DNA of 64,000 nucleotides, taken from positions 1 through 64,000 of IMG/VR virus record IMGVR_UViG_3300027734_000048. The stretch is one strand, 5' to 3'. Each line of letters begins with the position of its first letter. Position 1 is the first letter of the stretch. Shown here in pieces: positions 49,701 through 58,661 of the stretch. The notes beneath the pieces were generated by a model. The model had not been told where the DNA came from. It searched no databases and saw nothing but the letters and a program-made list of their open reading frames with translations. Origin of the DNA: a virus. The position numbers and the translations under genes were made by a program.

Positions 49701-52700
49701 CTTAGTTTTTCTAGGTTTCCCTTTGTTTTTAAGAATACTTCTAAGTCTAACTCTTTACCATCAAGTTGCATTAAAGAACTTAAGGTATTCATATTATTTT
49801 CAAATGTTGCTGCACCTTCTTTTGATGTCATCTTTACAAAAATATCTTTTGCAGTTTCTTCATCAAAATTAGAAAGTATTGTAAGCAGTTGCTGAACCTT
49901 GCCAGGATCTTGCATTTTAAGTGCTGCTGTAATTTGTGTATACATGCCATTTTCATCTTTGCCAAATATATTTAATAAGTTTGTTGCAGAAACAGTATCT
50001 AGTTGACCGCCAGAAACCAATGTGTTAATTAAAACTTCTATCTTTTCTGATTTAAGTCCCTTGGTTTGTGAAAGCAACGCTTTGGCAAGTGGGGCTGCAT
50101 CTCCAGTATATTTTGCAGAAACAGCATTTCTTGATGCAGAAATAACTGCATTCTTATTCATACCTATCTGACCAGGAAGTTTACCCTTTAATGATTTATC
50201 AAATAAGTCTGAAGTTTGTTTTAAACTTTTTGCTGTAAATGAGTTTAATTTTGCATCATCTTTTGCTTGTCGTTTTTTAACATCTTCTATCTTTCCATCT
50301 ATTACTAATTGTTTTGCTTTATCTGCAGTTGCTAGTTTTTGTGCTTCAAGTTTGCGTATTTCATCATCATACATTTTCTTTTGTGCATCTCTTTGAGCCT
50401 GTATAATGGTTAGATTTTGAGACTGAAGTGCCTGTGCTGCAGCAAAAGAATCTGTAGAGGCAGAAGATGCACTACCAGTTCTTTGAGCATTTGTTGCAGC
50501 CGTTGTCATTGCATCTGTAATTTCATTTTGCGTATTAATTATTTTAATTCTAATTGTAAGCGGATCAACAAGTAAGTTTTGGCCATCTGGTCCAACGAGA
50601 TTTGTTATTTCACCTTGAATCTTTGTTCCAATTGTCATGTTGCCAAGATCTAAGCCAATTTGTCTTGCTACGCTATATGCTTGTTCAGCAGTTAATATTC
50701 CATCAGAAATATAAGCAGAAAGTTGCAATGCTAGTTTTTTAGATGCTTGATCTCCACCTGCTGCAAGATCTTTTACAAAAGATTCTTTTATAGACTTTCC
50801 AACATCTGATTGGAAGAAATCTGTTCCAAATTGACTCTTTCCTCTTTCAAATATCTTTGTATATCTATCAGCACTGCCTTCTTGTCTCTTTCTTGAATAA
50901 AGTTCTGAGGCTCCAACCTTACCTGTTATTTCACCAATTTTCTTCATCTTATCTGTTGTTGCAGATATAGAATTAATATAATCAACTTGCTTCTTAACTG
51001 TAGCATCAAAGTGTTTCTTCATTAGCCATACAGATCCCGCTGCTGCTGCCACTCCAAGTGCAAGACCCTGTGGACCGCTAAGACCAGCAAGCATTGGTGC
51101 AAATGATGCAACCATAGATCCAGTTCCAAGTGCTGCTGTGACTTGTGTTGGTGCTCCAGCCATACCAGAAACCATTGCAGCAGTACCAAGTGCTCCTGCA
51201 ACCTTACCAGAATATTGCCCAACTGCTTCTCTACGCATTCCCCTTGCCTGCTGAACTTCTAATTTTCTTTGTGCTTTAAGGTTTGCAGCATTTGTTTTTT
51301 GTTGTTCTGGTGTAAGTGGTCCAATAAACCCTATATCTCCAGCAACAAGATCTGACTGAGATGTTCCTGGGTAGTTCCCTGCTGCTGCTGCATCCTGTGC
51401 ATTTCTAACTGCTTGCTCTTTTGCAATAATCTCTTGTTGTCTTAAATCATTTAGTCTTTGCTCTTGTGCAGCAGACTCAGCAACATTTACACTCGTAGTT
51501 TTTGTTTGTCTTGCAATTGCATCATTTAATTTTGTAGTAGTTACTAACTTTCCAGTTAATTTTCTATAGTGTCTGTCTATAGACTTTTGTCTTTGACGCA
51601 TTTCAGGATCTTCTTTCATAATCCTGTATTTTTCAAGATTTGCAGTATCAATATTTGATGCAGCGTTTGCAAGTCTATCTGATTGTGAAGCCACACCTGC
51701 TTCTCTAGACTTCATGCCTTCAATAAGTCCATCTCCAATATCTTGTCCAAGTTTTCTAGTTCTCTTTGAAGGTGAAGCAGTTTGTGCTATTTGTTCTGCT
51801 TTGGTTAAACTCTTTTCAACACTTTCTGGAAGATCATCTATAGTTCCAAGAACCTCTGATGCAGTTCTTGCTTCAACATTTCCATATTTTGCATTACTTG
51901 CTTTTGGACCAAGAGTTCCAGCACCTGCTTTTGCAAGGCGATCATTAATTGGTCCAAGATCTTCTTGCTTAATAGATGTTCTAAGTGCAGTGATAGTTCT
52001 TTTTGCTGTTTCAATTACAGCCTTAAAATCAGGAATAAGGGAGTCTATGTCTTTTCTAACTTCTGACTCTAACTTTAAGAATACATCATCTGTGAAAGGC
52101 TCTGGAATCTTTTTCCCTGCATTTTCTTGATTCCATGCCTGAATTTTTTGAAGCAATGCCTTGTCATAAATTTCTGCCTGGGCATGAATCTTGTCAAAAT
52201 CTGCACCGACAAGTTCTGTCATGGTCTTCCATTTTTCAGCACCAGTCTTTGCAAACTCTTCTTCAAATGCAGAGCCTACAGTTTTTCCATTTTTCTTTTC
52301 AAAATTCTTTTGATTTGGGCTTGCCATTCCTCTATTGACAGACTGCTTCATGTCAAATCCAAATGCATCTGCAACTCTTACATCTGGTGCTTGTCTTCCA
52401 GTTTCTGCATAATAGGCTTTAACAATATCCATCTGCTTTTGGATCTTTGGAGAAACTTTTAAACCACTTGCTGTTCCAATGTCAACTTTATGTGTATCTC
52501 CTACGTGTGCAAAAGATCCGCCTTGACCTTCATCAAACTTCTTAAACCATCTCCCCATGATGCTTGGTCCACCATCAGCACCTGGAGCCTTTCCTATTTC
52601 ATTTAATCCTTCTTGTGTAAGTTTTCCAGTTTTTGCTTTAACTTCTGCAAGTAATTCTTCAAAGTTTTTAAGGACTGCAGCACGAATTTCTTCCATTGTT

Positions 52701-55117
52701 TTTTCTGTGCCCATACCAGTAAGTTCTGCATAACGCTTAAGGTTTGCTTCATTTAATTTTGCAATTCTGTCATATTCTTTTTGTAAAAATCCTGGTAAAT
52801 CTTTAGAAGATGATACTGATTCTGCTTGTGATGTCGGCCCATTATCAAGACCAGACCTTCCCATAATTAGGTTATGGACTCCACGATAACTTGCACCACT
52901 TCTTGAATTATCTGCAGTGCCAGCCATGTACTTTCTAACACTTCCATTTTGCAATGCTGCAACAGTCTCTGGGTTATCTTTAACTGTTTGCTTTGTTAAA
53001 ACAACTTCACCAGGAGTTAGTACTGCTGGAACTGTATCCTTATTTCCAGTACCTGGTACTACTCCACCTGATGACATTCTAATTCCAGATACCGCTCCCT
53101 TAGCACCTGGGGCTGCATTAAATAGTCCTGGACTTGAGGCAGCAAGTGCTCTAGCCTGTGATCCTGCATTTGCATATGCTGCTGCTAGTGCATTAACAGA
53201 TCCTGCCTCAACATTAAATGTATCAATAAGTGTTTTGTGAGACATATGCAAAGCATTTGTTTCTGTAAGATTTTCAATTTCCTGTTGTGTTAAATAATCA
53301 AATCCTCCACCAAGAACTGCATTTTGTCCATTAAGTTTTGCCATGCCACCACGAAGCATTGCAAAGAATTTAATTAAGTTTGCAAGACCGTTTGCAAGCA
53401 AACCAAATGTCATCAGTGCAACTGGTGCTAAACCACCAACAACTCCAATAACAACCGCAATGGCTTTTTTAGTGCCATCACTAAAGTTATTAAATCTTTC
53501 TAAAATTTTTCCAAAGAAATTAACAATTGGAGTTAATGCTTCTAGGAATGCCTTACCAACTGGAACTAACTCTTGCTTTAATTGTTCAATTGATTTTTGA
53601 AATTTGACTCCAACTGCATTTTCTACTTTGCCTAATTCTCGCTCAGATAGAATTGCTAGTTCTTCAACTGATGCCCCTGCTAATCCAAGTGCTCTTGCTG
53701 CTTGTGAAGAATCTTTTGTAACATTTTGAAAGAGTGTTGACAAACGAGCAAACTGGAACTTACCAAATAGTTGCTCAATTGCTCTTGCACGGTTAAGTGG
53801 ATCTAATGTATCAAGTGCTCTAGCAAATCCTACAACAGTTCCTTTTAGATCTCCCTTGTTTGCTTCAACAAGTCCTTTAATATTTATTCCAAGTCCCGCA
53901 AGAAATTCACTAGCCTTTTTTGAAGGATTGATCATAGAAGCAAGACCAGACTTGAGAGCATTAGCACCTTCTGATGCATTAATTCCGCCCTCTTTCATTG
54001 CAGTCATAAAGAATGCAAGATCTTCTACACTTCCACCAAGTTGTTTAATAACTGGTCCAGCCTTTGGAACTGCAATAGTTAAGTCTTCAATAGAAAGTAC
54101 TGTTTGGTTTTCTACTGCGTTAAGAAAGTTAATTTTTTGTGCAAGATCTGTTGCAGCAATACCAAAAGCATTTTGCAAAGAAATTGTTGTCTCAAGTGCT
54201 TGCTGTTGTTCAACTTGACCAAGTACAGAAAGTTTTGTTGCTGCAATCACCTGCTGATTTAGATCATTTCCTGTAAGACCCATTGCTGCTGCTTTGGCTG
54301 CCATTTCAACTGTGTCTTTTACTGCTATTCCGTATTTTGTAAATTCTTTGCCAAGTCTTTGAATATCTTGAACAGCCTTATTGGTTGCATCAGATGTTGT
54401 CGTCATATCACCATAGACTCTTGTAAACTTAACAACCGCCTCTTCCATATCACGGAATGTCTTCATTGCAACAGAACCAAGCATTGTAAGTGGAATTGTC
54501 AAACCAACCATTAACTGGCGACCTGCCCACTGTGTATTTTTACCAAAATTTAAAAGTTGGGTAGAGCCTTGTTTAATTAACTGATTAAGAAGTTGTTGTC
54601 TTTGTGCAGCCATCTGGACTCTAGTTGCATAGTCTGCATATCGTCCATTGGTCATTTCAAGATGTTTTGGAACTACCTTCAAAACTTTTACAAGTTCACC
54701 GTTAGCACTTGTTAGTTGTATATATTGAGACTGAAGTGCCTTTACTCTATCTCTACGAGCACGGTTAATTATGTCTCTTTCAGCAGTAAAAGCACGACCC
54801 AAAACCTTTGTATTTGCAGTTGCTGCTGCAGCGGTGTACCTAAAGTACTCACGCATGCTGAGTTGATTTTTTTCAAGTGCTGTTGTGAATGCACTTGTGC
54901 TTGTTGCTACTGTTTTTTGTGATGCAACAAATTTACCAGTAGAGTTGATTGCCTGAACTAATTGATCATTAAGACCTTTTTGAGCATTTGCTGCTGCAAC
55001 ATTGCCCTGAGTTAGTGACTGATTGAATCGACTCAGACCAGCCTGTAATTGACGTAAACTAGCAAGTGCCTCTGTAGTATCAAAGACAATGCCAATATTA
55101 GCGTTTACATCAGACAA
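46712..55117 (-). CDS. Tape measure protein
   Basis: The 2801-residue product is the largest in the window. Residues about 190-520 are the TP901/PhageMin_Tail region (LMVGLTIPLTMLGSVAMKTFRDMEEAVVKF, then a long Ala-rich helix bundle). Hydrophobic segments follow (AIAVVIGVVGGLAPVALMTFGLLANGL near 560-590 and another near 1365). Two copies of the DTVPAxLTPGE motif occur, near residue 702 and near the C-terminus (about 2725), linked to basic or Gly-rich peptides. At about 0.15 nm per residue it predicts a tail of roughly 400 nm. It sets tail length and is ejected with the DNA. Confidence 0.93.
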   Translation of the reverse strand: MSDVNANIGIVFDTTEALASLRQLQAGLSRFNQSLTQGNVAAANAQKGLNDQLVQAINSTGKFVASQKTVATSTSAFTTALEKNQLSMREYFRYTAAAATANTKVLGRAFTAERDIINRARRDRVKALQSQYIQLTSANGELVKVLKVVPKHLEMTNGRYADYATRVQMAAQRQQLLNQLIKQGSTQLLNFGKNTQWAGRQLMVGLTIPLTMLGSVAMKTFRDMEEAVVKFTRVYGDMTTTSDATNKAVQDIQRLGKEFTKYGIAVKDTVEMAAKAAAMGLTGNDLNQQVIAATKLSVLGQVEQQQALETTISLQNAFGIAATDLAQKINFLNAVENQTVLSIEDLTIAVPKAGPVIKQLGGSVEDLAFFMTAMKEGGINASEGANALKSGLASMINPSKKASEFLAGLGINIKGLVEANKGDLKGTVVGFARALDTLDPLNRARAIEQLFGKFQFARLSTLFQNVTKDSSQAARALGLAGASVEELAILSERELGKVENAVGVKFQKSIEQLKQELVPVGKAFLEALTPIVNFFGKILERFNNFSDGTKKAIAVVIGVVGGLAPVALMTFGLLANGLANLIKFFAMLRGGMAKLNGQNAVLGGGFDYLTQQEIENLTETNALHMSHKTLIDTFNVEAGSVNALAAAYANAGSQARALAASSPGLFNAAPGAKGAVSGIRMSSGGVVPGTGNKDTVPAVLTPGEVVLTKQTVKDNPETVAALQNGSVRKYMAGTADNSRSGASYRGVHNLIMGRSGLDNGPTSQAESVSSSKDLPGFLQKEYDRIAKLNEANLKRYAELTGMGTEKTMEEIRAAVLKNFEELLAEVKAKTGKLTQEGLNEIGKAPGADGGPSIMGRWFKKFDEGQGGSFAHVGDTHKVDIGTASGLKVSPKIQKQMDIVKAYYAETGRQAPDVRVADAFGFDMKQSVNRGMASPNQKNFEKKNGKTVGSAFEEEFAKTGAEKWKTMTELVGADFDKIHAQAEIYDKALLQKIQAWNQENAGKKIPEPFTDDVFLKLESEVRKDIDSLIPDFKAVIETAKRTITALRTSIKQEDLGPINDRLAKAGAGTLGPKASNAKYGNVEARTASEVLGTIDDLPESVEKSLTKAEQIAQTASPSKRTRKLGQDIGDGLIEGMKSREAGVASQSDRLANAASNIDTANLEKYRIMKEDPEMRQRQKSIDRHYRKLTGKLVTTTKLNDAIARQTKTTSVNVAESAAQEQRLNDLRQQEIIAKEQAVRNAQDAAAAGNYPGTSQSDLVAGDIGFIGPLTPEQQKTNAANLKAQRKLEVQQARGMRREAVGQYSGKVAGALGTAAMVSGMAGAPTQVTAALGTGSMVASFAPMLAGLSGPQGLALGVAAAAGSVWLMKKHFDATVKKQVDYINSISATTDKMKKIGEITGKVGASELYSRKRQEGSADRYTKIFERGKSQFGTDFFQSDVGKSIKESFVKDLAAGGDQASKKLALQLSAYISDGILTAEQAYSVARQIGLDLGNMTIGTKIQGEITNLVGPDGQNLLVDPLTIRIKIINTQNEITDAMTTAATNAQRTGSASSASTDSFAAAQALQSQNLTIIQAQRDAQKKMYDDEIRKLEAQKLATADKAKQLVIDGKIEDVKKRQAKDDAKLNSFTAKSLKQTSDLFDKSLKGKLPGQIGMNKNAVISASRNAVSAKYTGDAAPLAKALLSQTKGLKSEKIEVLINTLVSGGQLDTVSATNLLNIFGKDENGMYTQITAALKMQDPGKVQQLLTILSNFDEETAKDIFVKMTSKEGAATFENNMNTLSSLMQLDGKELDLEVFLKTKGNLEKLSALLDSVDSKIGTEPVTLTVIEDIVKANPDMPDMTALISDWDKWKDKDPKIQKSVVLTYIELYKTIGKSEIAQYRKNKSIPSVVTDSAVTGMIANDLLPNKVPTSIPSNKPGPASNTNSTGANPLDFLDSLAMRIKNVRDGAFDATTPLKSMIAAFSGKQAQKDVSKMFTLFDGLQQRMIKLGVPKEFRDMISGMSADDFKKFASLPKGKNMFTYEKGKEKTKANITGLTKEGQAVMQTYREAVIGEFNVAQKEVLETTKNQDAAFKILIASGMSTSDALKTVEDSAIAAGIASGAVGKKGSEEMKKFIADAQAASDATSRLNALTKARQANSDFAISKNAPGLAKSMKEAGYSADQINEALSDPDIAKYLIEDLKDGKIEAGDIKDYIDSIAEKKSIDIRVKLAMGDFAGAAEEGRQLVNEMFSVQEALIKNGPLGQQLDSNNQKIADYQAQLLPFQKQVADINQSIADAQRSIEIAYTRPIEALNTQVESLDRQLETSPIFGNRAMQAIQDQNTIYGNDLAIISHQADAVNKSYDEQVKNLNEVKAVNDQIIAQQGRQLGLADALTQGDIAAAAQAAQEMRQANADQYATSQMDALEQSRQNALGRLKGPQSGLTEIQIQEQQYQNAQKLYAMENNPARLKIVADIKAKQDEIYNLQQLQNAELAKIKTKEDEIYNIENTKIRPIQTNIDALTYENIVLQNQIDKQVASLKVMGQTRGEWDLTFAKIDASALASKNLDTAFGALLTSATAINNMWASILSKIQQYAAGVPGSVTTQQNNFTPPPVTKPKTTTTPEADAAANQANAMVAFALAKTTDDVNTAVSDAVKAGLTPSVVANAMASSLVGTGMSAADAAMTARWTGQGLAYQAQVAAQEKAQAARVAADAAMFPGGRRGGYSSGGFVPKYFAIGGFAKGTDTVPAMLTPGEFVMSKYAVDNYGTGTMKAINNGSQQLGSVYNYELTVNVKSDANANDIANTVMTKIKQVDSMRLRGNKL

Positions 55118-55134
55118 TCATTACACCCTCTTTT

Positions 55135-55464
55135 TTATTTTGACATTTGACCAACGAGTGCTGTTGTATCTGAAAGTGAGAATCCAGATGCTGCATCGAT
55201 GATCTTGTAGACCGTTGGAAGGTCTAGGCTTTCTTCAAGTTTTTCTCTATCTTCTGCAAGATCTGGATAGAATTGCTTAAATGCAATTTGAACGCAGTCG
55301 AGCAGTAGATCCATTGACTTGTCATTATCATCCGCTACTTCTGTTAGACCAGTAAACTTCTTCATGAATGGTCGCAATAGTGAAATCTTTAGCGGTTTTA
55401 CTTCAAACTCTGTACCGTCAACAAGTCTTAACTTTTGAACAGTATTTTCTACATTGTCAGTCAT
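55135..55464 (-). CDS. Tail assembly chaperone, short form (G-like)
   Basis: The 109-residue product matches the first 100 residues of the next upstream protein: L-x-DG-x-E-x-x-x-PLKI-x-x-LR-x-FM-x-KF, then KQF-PD-x-A and the late L-x-T-x-YKI-x-D-x-x-x-G. It ends right there and has no C-terminal extension and no downstream open frame before the tape measure start. It is thus the short tail chaperone, made from its own gene. CGGAGGAAAA precedes the ATG. Confidence 0.82.
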   Translation of the reverse strand: MTDNVENTVQKLRLVDGTEFEVKPLKISLLRPFMKKFTGLTEVADDNDKSMDLLLDCVQIAFKQFYPDLAEDREKLEESLDLPTVYKIIDAASGFSLSDTTALVGQMSK

Positions 55465-55489
55465 TTTTCCTCCGTTAGGTTGATAGTTA

Positions 55490-55495
55490 ATTATA
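55490..55495 (-). promoter_or_regulatory. Extended -10 promoter for the short chaperone
   Basis: Read leftward, TGGTATAAT lies between the long chaperone's stop and the short chaperone's CGGAGG ribosome binding site, so the short form can be expressed independently. No clear -35 is seen. Confidence 0.5.
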
Positions 55496-55514
55496 CCATA
55501 GCAGGTATTATTTT

Positions 55515-56195
55515 TTAATCAATTCTTTCATATGTCAGGCCCATTCCAATGCCAAATCCTGCATTTGCTGCATTTTGTCCTTGAAGGGCAACTATATCAT
55601 TTGCATTGGCTGCTTTGCCTTTGCTAAACACTCTAGCCTTCATTTCTTCCCATTCGTTTGATTTATTGTTTTTATCTAAATCAACTCCCTGCATGGCTGC
55701 TAGAAATTTTTTATGCGTGTAGTCTTCTTCTCTTTTAACATTCAAGACTGCAGTAAGTTCTGGCATAGAGAGAGATTTTTCCAACTCGTTATAATCTTTC
55801 CATATGCCAAGAAGAAACACCTCTGATTCTAGTTGTGCTAAATCCAAATCATCCCAAGAAGATCCACTCTCTACTGCTTGTTTCTTTACTGGTTCTTCTG
55901 AGTCTTTGTCTATTTTTATACCAGCCGAAAAATCAAGTAGTTTATAGATTGTCTTTAAATCTACAAACTCCTCAAAACGATCAATGCTTGTTGCTATATC
56001 TGGCTTAAACTGTTTCATGCATTCCATAGCACAAATAGATAATGCCGTGATAGTTTCATAATCATTTTTGGCCTTTTTAACATCTTCAAATTTTTCCATA
56101 AAACGTCTTAGATATTTTATTTTTAATGGTGATATTTCTAACTCTTCACCATCTATTAAATATATATAGTTTATTTTATAAATTTCAGTAGCCAT
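55515..56195 (-). CDS. Tail assembly chaperone, long form (GT-like)
   Basis: The 226-residue product has an N-terminal half (1-110) homologous to the short chaperone downstream and a C-terminal extension with SWDDLDLAQLESEVFLLGIW, KDYNELEKSLSMPELTAVL, KFLAAMQGVDLDKN. This extension is of the kind added by a -1 frameshift to gpG in lambda-like phages (GT). Here it is an in-frame part of a separate full gene. Together they would load the tape measure for tail tube assembly. Its ATG lies six bases after TATACT. Confidence 0.8.
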   Translation of the reverse strand: MATEIYKINYIYLIDGEELEISPLKIKYLRRFMEKFEDVKKAKNDYETITALSICAMECMKQFKPDIATSIDRFEEFVDLKTIYKLLDFSAGIKIDKDSEEPVKKQAVESGSSWDDLDLAQLESEVFLLGIWKDYNELEKSLSMPELTAVLNVKREEDYTHKKFLAAMQGVDLDKNNKSNEWEEMKARVFSKGKAANANDIVALQGQNAANAGFGIGMGLTYERID

Positions 56196-56201
56196 CTATA
56201 T

Positions 56202-56207
56202 AGTATA
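56202..56207 (-). promoter_or_regulatory. Extended -10, probably leaderless, for the long chaperone
   Basis: Read leftward, TGGTATACT, then six bases (ATATAG), then ATG 56195, without a ribosome binding site. TTGAGC 19 bases upstream could be a weak -35, but it lies in the terminator stem. Confidence 0.5.
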
Positions 56208-56211
56208 CCAA

Positions 56212-56249
56212 AAACAAAATTGCCCCGCTCAAATTAATGAGAAGGGCAA
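56212..56249 (-). terminator. Rho-independent terminator after the tail tube gene
   Basis: On the leftward strand TTGCCCTTCTCA and TGAGCGGGGCAA form a 12-bp stem with an imperfect centre and a short TTAATT loop, followed by TTTTGTTTTT. It separates the tail tube gene, which must be made in many copies, from the chaperones. Confidence 0.82.
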
Positions 56250-56267
56250 TAATGTTATTAAGTTGTA

Positions 56268-56921
56268 TTAGACTGCTGCTGGAATTGTACGATCTACGAT
56301 CTTACCGTATGATGCATCATCATTTGGAAGAAGGCGGAAAGATACTTCAAACATTGTCGCTTCGTCACGCTTTGCTGATACTGTTACATTTTCGATTGAA
56401 AGTGCACGGTATGCAACATAAATACGTTCGATTGAAGATCCTGCTGCACAGTCACCTGTACCTGGACCAACTGCTACCAAACCACGCTCAACTGGGCATT
56501 CGCCTAGTTCGCCTGCAGAAAGGTTAAGTTCCATAGAACCTGTTGCAAGTCCTGTACCTGTTAGGTCAGACTTGTCTGTATCTTTTGCTGCTAATGCAAC
56601 AAGAAGATTTTCGAGAGTTGCCTCTGCGAATGTTGTGTTCAAGTTTACTTGCATGCCTTGCTTGTATAGTTTAGCAACGTCAAGCACCTGATCCACTGCA
56701 ACCTCACCAAAATCTGGCTGGAACTGTAGTTCCAAACCATTCATTGTGTAACCAACATTGCGGAAGTCATCTTCATTTGCTGTCAAAGACAGTGTATCTT
56801 TAAATGATACTCCATTTGCGTATGCTGGAAGGTCTGAGTCTTGAAGTTGTCCACCTTCATATGTGAAAAGTGCTGCTGCACCCACGATGATTTGTGAACT
56901 GTTACCTCTTGTATATGCCAT
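56268..56921 (-). CDS. Major tail tube protein
   Basis: The 217-residue product has a beta-rich fold with GQLQDSDLPAYANGVSFKDT, ELQFQPDFGEVAVDQVL, LNTTFAEATLENLLVALA and EVSFRLLPNDDASYGKI, the pattern of tail tube proteins of the lambda gpV/T5 group. Its place upstream of the chaperones and tape measure, and a terminator right after it, agree. ATG 56921 is chosen as GAGGTG lies seven bases upstream; the longer frame has no support. Confidence 0.75.
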   Translation of the reverse strand: MAYTRGNSSQIIVGAAALFTYEGGQLQDSDLPAYANGVSFKDTLSLTANEDDFRNVGYTMNGLELQFQPDFGEVAVDQVLDVAKLYKQGMQVNLNTTFAEATLENLLVALAAKDTDKSDLTGTGLATGSMELNLSAGELGECPVERGLVAVGPGTGDCAAGSSIERIYVAYRALSIENVTVSAKRDEATMFEVSFRLLPNDDASYGKIVDRTIPAAV

Positions 56922-56950
56922 AGTTTTCACCTCTTTTTTTCTTATAGAAT

Positions 56951-56989
56951 AAAGGGCTTGTTTCCTCAAGTATAATTATACAGCCCTTT
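56951..56989. terminator. Hairpin upstream of the tail tube gene with -10-like sequences in its loop
   Basis: AAAGGGCT at 56951-56958 and AGCCCTTT at 56982-56989 form an 8-bp stem. The leftward T run is weak, so termination may be partial. The loop carries TATAAT and TATACT in the leftward direction, which may serve as a promoter for the tail tube gene. Confidence 0.5.
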
Positions 56990-56992
56990 TTA

Positions 56993-57544
56993 TTAATTTA
57001 TAGATTCAATTATGTCTGGCATTTGATGATAGTCATAGTCAATGATCATTTTATTACCGCCGTAGGTTCTGGCTGTTCCAAAGTCAATAATATCCCTGAC
57101 CTCTTCTAGTTGGTATATCTTAAAATTGTGGAAATAAAATTGGCAGGTCATGCCATCAATAACTCTTCCTTTGGCCCAATCATTTATTTCTTGAGCAGTT
57201 TCATCTCCACGATCCATATACCTAAGAACTGCTTCTTGAACCCTTATCATATTTTCAATTACAGTATTTTGAGTTGCATAAAAATAATACAATAGTTGCT
57301 CACATTTAATGTGTGGGAAAGGAGATCTTCTCATTCTAATTAGTCTGTCATATACAGCAAGAACACCAGTATATGAGACTCTTTCCTCATTAATAACAAT
57401 CCACTGTTCTGTAAGATCATCTAGGGTAGTTGGTGTTGTTGGAAAAAATGGAACTGGAACTCTTGATATCTCAAAAATTTTTTCTTGAAGATATGAGTTT
57501 ATCCATAGCCCTGGTGTGTTTAATGTTGATTTTGGTTCTTCCAT
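56993..57544 (-). CDS. Head-tail connector/tail terminator candidate
   Basis: The 183-residue product is mixed alpha/beta and lies in the connector block. TLDDLTEQWIVINEERVSYTG and FYFHNFKIYQLEEVRDIID are typical of small joining proteins, but I do not recognise the family. Its ATG overlaps the stop of the upstream gene by one base. Confidence 0.6.
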   Translation of the reverse strand: MEEPKSTLNTPGLWINSYLQEKIFEISRVPVPFFPTTPTTLDDLTEQWIVINEERVSYTGVLAVYDRLIRMRRSPFPHIKCEQLLYYFYATQNTVIENMIRVQEAVLRYMDRGDETAQEINDWAKGRVIDGMTCQFYFHNFKIYQLEEVRDIIDFGTARTYGGNKMIIDYDYHQMPDIIESIN

Positions 57545-58218
57545 TATGCCACCACCTTAGCATTTGCTACCCAACGATATCCTACTGCTTTACCAACACT
57601 CTTACCACCAGTTTTACCTCTACGCAAGTTTGCTTTATATACCGTTGGATTATTAAAGTATTGCGATAGACCACTAGATCTTAAAAATGCTTGAGTAAAA
57701 TATACATTAAAAAATGTATCGAATGTATTTGCAAACTGTCCCTGTACATTTCCTCCAGGATTTTGTACAGTTACTGGCTTTTTTGTATATACTGCTTCTC
57801 CACCAACTTCAAATCTTAAAACATCAGAATTTTTTGGTGCTATTGTTACTGCTATTCCATTTTCCATAATTCTTGCCTTATCCTGAAATGGAACATTTGA
57901 TCCTGTCTGAATACTTGTAGACTGCTTAAAGTCAGAAGTGAATGATACGCCACGATTATTTATTGAGTATTTAATATCAAATAGTCTTGCATTTTGATTG
58001 CCTGCGTTATACCACTCATAAACATGATGAAGTGACTGTTCATCTACCCGTGCATTTGAGTCAATAAATAAACCTGCCTGCTCTGAAACAGCAGAACCAA
58101 GATTATTTAAAAACTCTGTTTTTGCAGCAACGGATCCTTCAACAAATCCGTATGAATAGTTGACTATGTTATTTATCTCTTTATTAAACTTTCTTGCATC
58201 AAACTTAAGGGTTATCAT
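57544..58218 (-). CDS. Head-tail connector protein (HK97 gp10-like candidate)
   Basis: The 224-residue product has a helical N-terminal half and a beta-rich C-terminal part with a basic end (LRRGKTGGKSVGKAV). The order is like the gp10/neck-type proteins of HK97-like phages, which lie between the head completion genes and the tail tube. It overlaps the genes on either side by one to four bases. The family is inferred from position. Confidence 0.6.
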   Translation of the reverse strand: MITLKFDARKFNKEINNIVNYSYGFVEGSVAAKTEFLNNLGSAVSEQAGLFIDSNARVDEQSLHHVYEWYNAGNQNARLFDIKYSINNRGVSFTSDFKQSTSIQTGSNVPFQDKARIMENGIAVTIAPKNSDVLRFEVGGEAVYTKKPVTVQNPGGNVQGQFANTFDTFFNVYFTQAFLRSSGLSQYFNNPTVYKANLRRGKTGGKSVGKAVGYRWVANAKVVA

Positions 58219-58661
58219 ATATCTACCGCCTGGTTTTCTGATCTGCGTAAAACTAACTTGTAGTAGTCTACTTTTCCAAATGGACCAAGGAATGGCTCCT
58301 GTGATGCAACTTCAAATATTGTAGACTTTCCCGCTCTAGGGCCAGCGGTTTCTACATAAACATTATTGCAATTTCTATCTTGAATGTTTGTTAAAATTAT
58401 GTTTGTTATAGATGTGCCAGAGTCAAGACTAGACACTCTTATATCTGATTTAACTCTGCCAATAAGTAAAGTATCTTGTGTGATATTTACATTTGGGACA
58501 ATTTCTTCTTTTGTTTTTAAACCAGAAGTTGTAAAATGACAAGCAATAACTTTATCTAAAATCCACTGCTTCTTAACATTTCCATAAGTACCCTGCTCAA
58601 CAATTGGATAAAAAACATCCACCTGCATAGGGAACATAAAATCTTTTCCCTCGCACTGCAT
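58215..58661 (-). CDS. Head closure-like connector protein
   Basis: The 148-residue product is a small beta-barrel-like protein (MQVDVFYPIVEQGTYGNVKKQW, STIFEVASQEPFLGPFGKVD, YYKLVLRRSENQ), the form of head-closure proteins. Its place after the adaptor and before the gp10-like gene supports this. No residue pattern is diagnostic. Confidence 0.6.
   Translation of the reverse strand: MQCEGKDFMFPMQVDVFYPIVEQGTYGNVKKQWILDKVIACHFTTSGLKTKEEIVPNVNITQDTLLIGRVKSDIRVSSLDSGTSITNIILTNIQDRNCNNVYVETAGPRAGKSTIFEVASQEPFLGPFGKVDYYKLVLRRSENQAVDI

Noticed and set aside
51714-52130. Rightward open frames opposite the tape measure gene
   Set aside because: Long genes with biased codons often give antisense frames; no ribosome binding sites or family features.
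55135-55464. Programmed -1 frameshift at the end of the short tail chaperone
   Set aside because: No alternative open frame extends between its stop and the tape measure start, and no slippery heptamer is apparent near its end.
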